A stretch of 54,653 bases of DNA from Salinadaptatus halalkaliphilus. Lineage in GTDB: Archaea > Halobacteriota > Halobacteria > Halobacteriales > Natrialbaceae. Below, piece by piece: positions 48,330 to 54,653 of the stretch. The number at the start of each line of letters is the position of its first letter. Positions within the stretch are counted from its first letter, which is position 1. The position numbers and the translations under genes were made by a program. The stretch is taken from the NCBI RefSeq assembly GCF_006543045.1, contig NZ_RBZW01000018.1, positions 1-54,653 of the forward strand, read 5' to 3'. The notes below the pieces were generated by a model, which saw only the letters and a program-made list of their open reading frames with translations, did not search any database and was not told where the DNA came from.

Positions 48330-48587
48330 TTACCGATCGAAACCGGGTTCCATGAACGCTGCCATGATGAACGCCCCGATCGCGAAAAACACCGCGAACA
48401 TGAAGCCGACGATGCCCGTGATGATCGTCAACTCCGTTCCGATAACTGGCAGCGTCGACCCCTGGTAGCCCGTCCAGAGGGAGACGACACCGATGACGAC
48501 CAACAGCACTGCTCCGATCGTCGAGACGATACTGAACGTCGAGTCGAACAGGCCGAGCCCGTCGGAACTGGTAGCCGACGTCGTCAT
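48330..48587 (-). CDS. Small membrane protein (85 aa)
   Basis: After a Ser/Thr-rich start (MTTSATSSDGLGLFDS) there are two hydrophobic helices (about residues 19-40 and 52-78). The C-terminus ends AAFMEPGFDR. ATG 48587 is taken as the start; the longer open frame upstream is unlikely to be coding. Function unknown. Confidence 0.65.
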   Translation of the reverse strand: MTTSATSSDGLGLFDSTFSIVSTIGAVLLVVIGVVSLWTGYQGSTLPVIGTELTIITGIVGFMFAVFFAIGAFIMAAFMEPGFDR

Positions 48588-48778
48588 CGATCCCACCCCT
48601 GTCGGTCGGTAGCCGGTCGTCGTGATGTCCGCACTGCCTCTCGATCGTAATGCATTGGTAGCTAGGTTAGACTCCGTTTTCTTAATCTCTTCTATACTGG
48701 TGCAGACCGACTCGCTGACTCGCGGTCCGTCGAGGAAAACCCAAACCGTTTTGCGGACACACCTCCGAGTGGCGGAAA

Positions 48779-49813
48779 ATGGCAGTACGAGCAGGCATTC
48801 TCGGCGCAACTGGTGCCGTCGGACAACGACTCATTCAGCTTCTCGAGCCCCACCCGGCGTTCGAGATCGCTGCACTGACAGCGAGCGAAGCGAGTGCGGG
48901 CAAAGACTATCGACAGGCCGCTAAATGGCGCGTCGACAGTCCGATCCCCGACGATGTCGCCGATATGACCGTCACCGCGACTGATCCCGACGAGGTGCCG
49001 GACGATGTCGACCTCATCTTCTCGTCGCTCCCCTCGAGCGTCGGGGCCGAGGTCGAACCCGGCTTCTGTGAGGACGGCTACGTCGTCTCGTCGAACTCCT
49101 CGAACGGCCGCATGGACGACGATATCCCGCTGGTGATTCCGGAAGTCAACGCCGACCACCTCGATCTGATAGAGGTCCAACGCGACGAGCGCGGCTGGGA
49201 CGGCGCGATGGTCAAGAATCCTAACTGCTCGACGATTACCTTCGTCCCCACGCTGGCAGCCCTCGCGGAGTACGGCCTCGAAAAGGTCCACGTCGCGACG
49301 CTGCAGGCCGTCTCCGGTGCCGGCTACGACGGCGTCTCCTCGATGGAGATCATCGACAACGCCATCCCCTACATCGGCAGCGAGGAGGACAAACTCGAGA
49401 CCGAATCCCGAAAGCTCCTCGGCGAGTTCGACGGTGCCGAACTATCACACAACAGCGTGGATGTCTCGGCCTCGTGTAACCGCATCCCGACCATCGACGG
49501 CCACCTCGAGAACGTCTGGGTCGAAACTGCAGACGAGGTGACGCCCGAAGCGGCGATGGCGGCGATGGAAGACTACGACTCGCTCGACCTGCGTTCGTCC
49601 CCCGATCCGCTGATTCACGTCTTCGACCAGCCGGATCGGCCACAGCCGCGGATGGACCGAACGCTCGGCGACGGCATGGCTATCGCCGCAGGCGGACTCC
49701 AGCAGTCGCCGTTTGGACTCCAGTACAACTGCCTCGCGCACAACACGATCCGCGGTGCCGCTGGCGCGAGCGTTCTCAATGGCGAACTCCTCCTCGAGAA
49801 CGGATACCTGTAA
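48779..49813 (+). CDS. asd: Aspartate-semialdehyde dehydrogenase
   Basis: Reduces aspartyl phosphate to the semialdehyde on the route to threonine, methionine and lysine. The 344-residue protein has the NADP motif GILGATGAVGQRLIQLL (residues 6-22), VVSSNSSNGRMDDDIPLVIPEVN, the nucleophilic Cys in VKNPNCSTITFVP (about 142-154), the substrate-binding QAVSGAGYDG and the C-terminal HNTIRGAAGASVLN. It is of the archaeal/fungal type. Confidence 0.96.
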   Translation: MAVRAGILGATGAVGQRLIQLLEPHPAFEIAALTASEASAGKDYRQAAKWRVDSPIPDDVADMTVTATDPDEVPDDVDLIFSSLPSSVGAEVEPGFCEDGYVVSSNSSNGRMDDDIPLVIPEVNADHLDLIEVQRDERGWDGAMVKNPNCSTITFVPTLAALAEYGLEKVHVATLQAVSGAGYDGVSSMEIIDNAIPYIGSEEDKLETESRKLLGEFDGAELSHNSVDVSASCNRIPTIDGHLENVWVETADEVTPEAAMAAMEDYDSLDLRSSPDPLIHVFDQPDRPQPRMDRTLGDGMAIAAGGLQQSPFGLQYNCLAHNTIRGAAGASVLNGELLLENGYL

Positions 49814-49915
49814 CGGTCGTATTCGACGGCCAACAACCGAATACTAGCCGATTTCTCGATCGACCCCATCGTGTGTTGGCATCGGGTACAAACCTGATCG
49901 ATTCTAACGGCGGGT

Positions 49916-50098
49916 ATGCTCCCGGTCATCTCCGATCCGGAATCGCTGACCGCTCCCGACGCCACAGCCGGCGATACCACCGGCGATTCGTCCACCCGAT
50001 ACGACGCCGCCGACGTGCTCGCCGATCAGTATCGCCAGGCGATCGTCCGGTATCTCGAACGCCAACTTCGCGAGGAAGCGACGACGGAAGAACGGTAG
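49916..50098 (+). CDS. Small hypothetical protein (60 aa)
   Basis: A 60-residue acidic frame whose C-terminal half (YDAADVLADQYRQAIVRYLE) resembles the first helices of haloarchaeal winged-helix domains of the DUF7344 type, but it is too short to contain the whole domain. It could be a truncated regulator. Its stop is directly adjacent to the stop of the convergent stress-protein gene. Confidence 0.45.
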   Translation: MLPVISDPESLTAPDATAGDTTGDSSTRYDAADVLADQYRQAIVRYLERQLREEATTEER

Positions 50099-50527
50099 TC
50101 AGGACTGCTGTGGGAGCGCGACGACCGGAATCGAGGCTTTCTTCACCATCTTTCGGGCGATGTCGCCGGTGAGCAACTCGGCGAGTCGATTCCCCTTACG
50201 CGGCGTGAACGCGACGACATCGGCGTTTCGATTCTCGGCCTCCGAAAAGATCCGATCGACGACATCGGTACCATAGATCGTCGCCGTCTCGACGGTTGCA
50301 AGGGAGTCCGACAGGGCCTCGGTTGCCCGTTCGTACATCTTCTCGGCGTAGTCCTCGCGCTGTGCCATCGGCGCTTTGTCGATTCCGCCACCGGCCTTCT
50401 CGATGACGTTGACGATCACGACCGTACTCGAGTCGTCGAGATACGGCTCGAGTGCACCGGCCGTCCGCTCGCTGTCGTCGGGATCCGCAACCGGGACGAG
50501 CACTGTCCCCTCGAGCGTCAGCGTCAT
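50099..50527 (-). CDS. Universal stress protein (UspA family)
   Basis: A 142-residue alpha/beta protein with LVPVADPDDSERTAGALEPYL, VVIVNVIEKAGGGIDKAP, RATEALSDSLATVETATIYG and ADVVAFTPRKGNRLAELLTGDIARKMVKKASIPVVALP. The last segment replaces the ATP-binding G-2x-G-9x-G-S/T motif by a degenerate version, so ATP binding is doubtful. Many such genes occur in haloarchaea; the partner is unknown. Confidence 0.85.
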   Translation of the reverse strand: MTLTLEGTVLVPVADPDDSERTAGALEPYLDDSSTVVIVNVIEKAGGGIDKAPMAQREDYAEKMYERATEALSDSLATVETATIYGTDVVDRIFSEAENRNADVVAFTPRKGNRLAELLTGDIARKMVKKASIPVVALPQQS

Positions 50528-50769
50528 CGATCCACCTCACGGGCCGGCATAGACTGGAGCACTCGCTCGAGCGGTCCAACTCCCTCCCGTGTCGACTCGC
50601 GATGTCGACGTGTAACTCGTCGTTCCATATCCACCGTTTGGCTGCAACGGTGAAAAAGGTACAGTCAAGCGACGGCTTTGCCAACCGACCGCCCTGTAGC
50701 GACGCGGCTCGCACGCAACGCTGTCGGTCGCTTTCGACACCCGAAACGAACTTCGTTTCACCGAGAGAT

Positions 50770-50789
50770 CGTTACAGCAAACCGTATCA
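50770..50789 (-). repeat. Terminal fragment of the palindromic repeat family at a stop codon
   Basis: Read leftward, TGATACGGTTTGCTGTAACG matches the type A end; its TGA is the stop codon of the D-2-hydroxyacid dehydrogenase. An unrelated-looking short palindrome (GAAACGAAGTTCGTTTC read leftward) follows about 15 nt downstream. The remaining 259-bp gap shows no gene. Confidence 0.55.
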
Positions 50790-51782
50790 GGGTACGACCT
50801 GGTTCTCGAGTGTCGCACCCGGTCCGTCCTCGTCGTATCGGCGAACGTTCTCCGCGACGATGTCGGCGAGGCGCTCGTAATACTCGGGCGTGTGTCCGGA
50901 GTTGTGGGGTGTGATCTGGACGTTGTCGAATCCCCACAGCGGATGGTCTTCGGGGAGGGGCTCGGGATCGGTCACGTCGAGCGAGGCCCCGCGGATATCC
51001 TGTCGTCGGAGCGCATCGACGAGCGCGTCCGTCTCGACGACGGGCCCGCGGGCCACGTTGACCACCACCGCGTTCGGATCGAGCGTCGTCAACGCCTCCC
51101 GGTCGACGAGACCACGCGTCGTCTCCGTCAGCGGACACGCCAGTACCAGATAGTCGGTTCGAGCGAACGCCTCCTGGACGGCTGCCGCCTCGAAACCGAT
51201 CACCTCGTCGGTCGGCCCGCCCTTTTCGGGCGTGTATCGGATGCCGATCGTCTCCACACCGAAGGGCTCGAGGCGCTCGGTCACCGCCTGACCGATCGCC
51301 CCGAGCCCGACCACGGTGACGGTCGATCCCTGGAGTTCGTGGGTCTGATAATGGCGCCACTCGCGGCGTCGCTGTCGCCGATCACCGACGTGAAACAGCC
51401 GGGTAAATCGCAAGATTGCCCCGAGGACGTGCTCGGCGATGTTCGGTCCGTGAACACCGGACGCGTTCGTCACCCGTACATTCCGCTCTGCGAGCACCGC
51501 CAGCGGAAGGTGATCCGTGCCGGCGAATCCACACGCGAACACGTCGAGCGCATCGGCAGCCTCGAGTAACGATTCCTCGAGGGCCATGCCGGTTACGAAC
51601 GGCGCCGCTTGGATCGCCTCGTGTTCGGCAGCCGGCGTCGACGCAAGCTCGACCGTCCGCTCGGGCAGGCGCTTTCGAAGTGCCTGGACGTACTGTTCGA
51701 TCGGTATGCCGTGGGTATCGCTCCGGAGTACGAGCACGTTGGTCTGTTCCGAATCACTCGGCCCACCAGGGTCGTCTGTCAT
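50787..51782 (-). CDS. D-2-hydroxyacid dehydrogenase
   Basis: An NAD-dependent D-2-hydroxyacid dehydrogenase of 331 residues. Visible signatures: VTNASGVHGPNIAEHVLG before the hinge, VTVVGLGAIGQAVTERL (NAD-binding), VVVNVARGPVVETDAL with the substrate-binding Arg, LDVTDPEPLPEDHPLW with the Glu, and ITPHNSGHTPEYYER with the catalytic His. The substrate (glyoxylate, pyruvate or a phospho-acid) cannot be told. ATG 51782 (MTDDPGG) is preferred to ATG 51791. Confidence 0.92.
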   Translation of the reverse strand: MTDDPGGPSDSEQTNVLVLRSDTHGIPIEQYVQALRKRLPERTVELASTPAAEHEAIQAAPFVTGMALEESLLEAADALDVFACGFAGTDHLPLAVLAERNVRVTNASGVHGPNIAEHVLGAILRFTRLFHVGDRRQRRREWRHYQTHELQGSTVTVVGLGAIGQAVTERLEPFGVETIGIRYTPEKGGPTDEVIGFEAAAVQEAFARTDYLVLACPLTETTRGLVDREALTTLDPNAVVVNVARGPVVETDALVDALRRQDIRGASLDVTDPEPLPEDHPLWGFDNVQITPHNSGHTPEYYERLADIVAENVRRYDEDGPGATLENQVVP

Positions 51783-51970
51783 GTACAGCATTCGTTCGTG
51801 CCAGTGGAAAAACGTTCGTTCCGCGGTGAGGCCGTCGGTTTACGGGTCCTTTCTAACGGTTTCGTCGATCGCGTTGCGTCGGTTACCGTCCAACAGTACC
51901 CGTATCGTGACCGTCTGCGTAGATTGGAAATGCACGTAGTTTAATACGGGCCATTGACTCCAACTGGAAC

Positions 51971-53362
51971 ATGGAACGCGTTGACGTCGCGATCGTCGGT
52001 GGTGGCCCCGCGGGCGCCTCCGCAGCCGAGCGGGCCAGCGCCCACGGCGCCGAGACGGTCCTCTTCGAGCAGGGAGTCCCTCGCGAGGACCGCGAGGATA
52101 TCGGCCCCGACTCGACCGACGCCGCCGGAATGCTCGATTACTGGATCGACATCATGGACTTCGACTACCGCGAGATTCCCGACGACATCATCCACCGGGA
52201 ACTCGCCGGCACTGAATTCATCGGTCCGAACACCGCCGTGGAGTTGACGACGACCGGAATGGACGCTAGCTACCCCCACTTCGGCTATACGTTCCACCGC
52301 GCACGTATGGACGACTGGCTCCACGAACGCGCCACCGACGCCGGCGCGGATCTGCGGGTCGGCACCAGCGTCACCGACCTCGAGACCGACCTTCGTGCCT
52401 CGAGTCCCAACGGACCGACACACACGCTGACGCTCTCGAGCGGCGAGCAACTCGAGGCCCAGTACGTCGTCCTCGCCGACGGCCCACAGCGACGGGTTAC
52501 GCTCGATGCCCTCGACCAATTCACGCCGCCTGGCCGAAGCGTTTCGGACTACCTCTCGCCGCCGAACGCAAACCACATCGCCTACCAGGAGTACCGCGAG
52601 TTTCCCGACGAACTGTTCGCCGAGTTCGAAGACCGACTCAAGTTCTGGTGGGGGTACATGCCCGGTGAAACTGCCTACCCGTGGGTCTTCCCCAACGACG
52701 GCACAGTCGCCCGCGTCGGGCTGACGATGCCGATCGGCATGGAACTCGCAGATGTCGACACCCCCGGCTCCTACAAGTTGCTCGAGCCCGCGGACGACCA
52801 ACTGCCGTCCGGCTCCGAGTATATCTCCCGCCTGCTCGAACTCGAGTACGGCGACGAGTACGACATCGAGGAGGACATCCCCATCGTCGAGGGCCGGGGC
52901 AAATCGAAGGGGACCGAAACCTATCCGATCTCTTCGACGCGACCGATCGACTCGCCCGTCGGCGCCAACATCGCCGTCGCCGGCGGCGCGATGGGTACCA
53001 CCTCCGCGTTTCACGAAGGCGGCTACCACGTCGCCGTCCGTAGCGGAAAGATCGCCGGCCGACTCGCCGCGACGGACTCCCTCGAGAACTACAACGAGAT
53101 CTGGAAGCGTGCGATCGGTGACGAGATCCTCCGCAACATCTCGTTTGCGGATATCGTCGAAGAGTACAAACCCGACGACTGGGACTGGGCCTTCGATGTC
53201 GTCGCGGACATGCAAGGTGATAGCACCGAGAACGCCTTGATCTCAAATCGCTACTCCGCCGGCCTCGACGCCATGAAGATCCTTGCAGCCTACAAAAAAC
53301 GAAAATATATGTATCGCGACGGCAAGTATGTCCAACTGGCCGAAGACGATTACCTCTACTGA
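51971..53362 (+). CDS. Geranylgeranyl reductase family flavoprotein
   Basis: A 463-residue FAD protein of the digeranylgeranylglycerophospholipid reductase type, which saturates isoprenoid chains of archaeal lipids or related prenyl groups. It shows VAIVGGGPAGASAAERAS (residues 6-23), YTFHRARMDDWLHERA, VVLADGPQRRV and the active-site-like YREFPDELFAEF with FWWGYMPGETAYPWVFP. The second FAD motif follows (IAVAGGAMGTTSAFHEGGYH), and then a C-terminal helical part (about 380-463). A TATA-like GTTTAATAC lies about 32 nt upstream. The exact substrate is uncertain. Confidence 0.87.
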   Translation: MERVDVAIVGGGPAGASAAERASAHGAETVLFEQGVPREDREDIGPDSTDAAGMLDYWIDIMDFDYREIPDDIIHRELAGTEFIGPNTAVELTTTGMDASYPHFGYTFHRARMDDWLHERATDAGADLRVGTSVTDLETDLRASSPNGPTHTLTLSSGEQLEAQYVVLADGPQRRVTLDALDQFTPPGRSVSDYLSPPNANHIAYQEYREFPDELFAEFEDRLKFWWGYMPGETAYPWVFPNDGTVARVGLTMPIGMELADVDTPGSYKLLEPADDQLPSGSEYISRLLELEYGDEYDIEEDIPIVEGRGKSKGTETYPISSTRPIDSPVGANIAVAGGAMGTTSAFHEGGYHVAVRSGKIAGRLAATDSLENYNEIWKRAIGDEILRNISFADIVEEYKPDDWDWAFDVVADMQGDSTENALISNRYSAGLDAMKILAAYKKRKYMYRDGKYVQLAEDDYLY

Positions 53363-53481
53363 CGGTTGTGCCCCAGACCGCAACAGTTCTGCTTCTACAC
53401 CACCCGACTCGGGTGACACCCACGTCATTGCTCCTGAGCCGCGTTCGACCACGATCCTACACCCAGACAACCCGACTGCAA

Positions 53482-53491
53482 GAGTTAAACC
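53482..53491 (+). promoter_or_regulatory. TATA-like box of the H/ACA-like RNA
   Basis: GAGTTAAACC is centred about 26 nt before the base of the first hairpin (53513), the spacing expected for an independently transcribed RNA. Confidence 0.45.
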
Positions 53492-53511
53492 TGCCACGTG
53501 ACTAGTACCAC

Positions 53512-53693
53512 TGCGTGCCTTTAGTCCCCGTCCGAGTGTACCCATTCGGGTGCGATGACAGTACGGCGAACCCGGGCACGCAACAGGTTCCGGGAACCAC
53601 CGAGCGTTCCCCACCCGGCACGAGGGTTAGCCAGCCGACGCGGCATGCCGCCACGGGATGAGGCTGGACGTTAGTGTTCCGGGTGACATTTCG
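53512..53693 (+). ncRNA. Candidate two-hairpin H/ACA guide RNA (sR-h45-like)
   Basis: Hairpin 1 closes with GCGTGCC (53513-53519) and GGCACGC (53575-53581) and is followed by ACA at 53583-53585. Hairpin 2 closes with CACCCGG (53612-53618) and CCGGGTG (53679-53685), followed directly by ACA at 53686-53688. Both have an internal pocket, an upper stem and, beside the apical stem-loop, a GATGA that can form an L7Ae-type kink-turn with a facing GA. These are archaeal H/ACA features. I recall that a Haloferax H/ACA RNA, sR-h45, lies next to a geranylgeranyl-reductase-like gene, as here. The rest of the gap 53363-53785 shows no gene. Confidence 0.6.
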
Positions 53694-53785
53694 GGTGAAC
53701 GAATAGTTCGACGGACGGTCGATACGCTACTGGCCTCTCGAGTCCGAACTGAACTCGTCTCTCGGGTCGTTGATTGGTTTGGCCG

Positions 53786-54475
53786 TTACAGACGCTTACT
53801 CCGTGAGGCGACCACGTCGAGGCCCGGACTGTAGTAGTACACCGGTTCGGCGTCTGGCTTCGCGAAGCCGTGTGCCGAAACGACCGTGTTCGTCGTAATC
53901 TCGGCAGTAGCTGGGTACAGCGTCCAGGGGTCGTGGTCGACATCCGTGTATCGAATCGATCCGTTCTGGGCCTGCGTATAGAACCGATAGCGCTCGACGA
54001 GAAACGTCCCGAAAGGATCGTCGGGTGCCGAGAACGGCTCACCTGTCGGCCAGTACCGTCCCTCGTAGTGGGCCGGTCGTGCTCCGGGATGGCAACGGCG
54101 GCTGCTGAACTGTACCCGACCGTCTACCCACTCCAACGTGATACGCGCATAGTAGTATGGGAGATGGTGAAACAGACGAGCACCGAGGACACTCGAGAGC
54201 CCCTGTGCGTCGAGACTGAAAAAATAGACGCTGGGAACGCCGTCGTGAGTGACGTACGTTCTGATGTTGAGTTCGGGTAACCGAACTCCGAGTAATTCGG
54301 GAACTCCCTTCGGTCGAACCGCGACGTTCGTGAACGGAACGATCGAGAGCCACGCCGACCCGTCGTAGACATCAGGCTCGAGATCGGCGGGAAGGTGTGT
54401 ATCCATCACGGCTGGATCGACTGGCCAGTTCTCGAACAACAGCTGTCGCCAGCCCATCTCCAACGGGGCGACCAT
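53786..54475 (-). CDS. DUF2071 (YqjF-like) protein
   Basis: A 229-residue protein matching the DUF2071 pattern from its first residues: MGWRQLLFENWPVDPAVMDTHLPADLEPDVYDGSAWLSIVPF (by position 7-48), then LPELNIRTYV, GVPSVYFFSLDAQGLSSVLGAR, and the late YGTFLVERYRFYTQ-like segment. ATG 54475 was chosen because the homology-like region starts there; the open frame upstream is not family-like. The biochemical function of the family is not established. Confidence 0.85.
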   Translation of the reverse strand: MVAPLEMGWRQLLFENWPVDPAVMDTHLPADLEPDVYDGSAWLSIVPFTNVAVRPKGVPELLGVRLPELNIRTYVTHDGVPSVYFFSLDAQGLSSVLGARLFHHLPYYYARITLEWVDGRVQFSSRRCHPGARPAHYEGRYWPTGEPFSAPDDPFGTFLVERYRFYTQAQNGSIRYTDVDHDPWTLYPATAEITTNTVVSAHGFAKPDAEPVYYYSPGLDVVASRSKRL

Positions 54476-54561
54476 ACGAATGGGTAGGTGTTTGTCTACC
54501 AATAGTTTTCCGTCCGTTCTGCACCCGTGTGTGAGGACACCTCCCATACCAGTCAGTATGA

Positions 54562-54592
54562 AAAAAGCCCCACAGCGGATGCTGTGAGGCTT
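54562..54592 (-). terminator. Terminator of the leftward rRNA transcript
   Basis: Read leftward, AGCCTCACAGC - ATCC - GCTGTGGGGCT forms an 11-bp stem with one wobble, followed by a run of T (54567-54562). It lies about 20 nt past the end of the 5S rRNA. Confidence 0.75.
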
Positions 54593-54610
54593 AGAAATGA
54601 AGTATGAGTG

Positions 54611-54653
54611 GATGGCGGCGAACCAGGTTTCCCAGAGGGTCTCCCACTCCAGT
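54611..54653 (-). rRNA. rrf: 5S rRNA, 3' end (partial, continues beyond the window)
   Basis: Read leftward from the window edge, the sequence runs ACTGGAGTGGGAGACCCTCT, then GGGAAACCTGGTTCGCCGCC. This matches the 3' part of haloarchaeal 5S rRNA, including the terminal stem strand TTCGCCGCC. The exact 3' end (54609-54612) is estimated. It implies an rRNA operon to the right, transcribed leftward. Confidence 0.85.

Noticed and set aside
53363-53785. RNase P RNA or SRP 7S RNA in the gap after the geranylgeranyl reductase gene
   Set aside because: The conserved RNase P core and the SRP Alu/S-domain loops are absent, and the length is too short; the two ACA-terminated hairpins fit an H/ACA guide better.

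Overview
The window is haloarchaeal. Its signs are GC-rich coding DNA with acidic proteins, many leaderless starts about 26-30 nt downstream of TATA boxes, ATGA/GTGA gene overlaps, intron-bearing tRNA-Met, TFB, ribosomal protein S17e, NrdJ with inteins and a Zim-like orphan methylase. Gene order and repeats would suit the Natrialbales (Natrinema/Haloterrigena-like), but the genus is an inference.

Region 1 (1 to about 8,057) is a lower-GC provirus or viral satellite whose left end is outside the window. A leftward early operon (AbrB-like regulator, three tiny proteins, PrimPol-type primase) diverges from a rightward block over one palindromic TATA box. The rightward block holds an unknown protein, a repeat-rich gap, a probable small terminase, large terminase, a MuF-like head protein, tandem paralogs of unknown function, a small regulator-like protein and a zinc-ribbon protein. 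No portal, capsid or tail gene is present. The element ends in a full-length gene (7571-8026) that faces a truncated chromosomal homologue (8028-8309).

Region 2 (8.3-23.7 kb) is chromosome: purF, a flavoprotein, an ANL-like protein, dnaJ, a signal peptidase, a polysaccharide deacetylase, and a catabolic cluster. The cluster has a cupin dioxygenase-like gene and two CoA-transferase subunits in one operon, then an HpcH/HpaI aldolase, a 3-hydroxyacyl-CoA dehydrogenase, an aldehyde dehydrogenase and a 3-hydroxyisobutyrate dehydrogenase-like gene.

Region 3 (23.7-35 kb) has tRNA-Val(GAC), the trpDFEG operon and a 1,939-residue class II ribonucleotide reductase interrupted by two homing-endonuclease inteins. 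Region 4 (35-54.65 kb) has membrane proteins, intron-containing tRNA-Met(CAU), a TFB, gamma-glutamyltransferase, Zim-like DNA methylase, FMN reductase, mutY, a citG-like/DUF447 pair, S17e, asd, a universal stress protein, a D-2-hydroxyacid dehydrogenase, a geranylgeranyl-reductase-family flavoprotein, a candidate two-hairpin H/ACA guide RNA, a DUF2071 protein, and at the right edge the 3' end of a leftward 5S rRNA with its terminator.

The most notable unexplained signals are: (i) a dispersed palindromic repeat family whose copies keep base pairing while the arms change, and whose terminal TGA is the stop codon of five genes; (ii) the truncated and full-length inverted homologues at the provirus edge, which share an 18-nt inverted motif exactly at the breakpoint; (iii) a synonymously recoded AT-rich patch over the NrdJ active site; (iv) a terminase-bearing element with no portal or capsid; (v) the H/ACA-like RNA.
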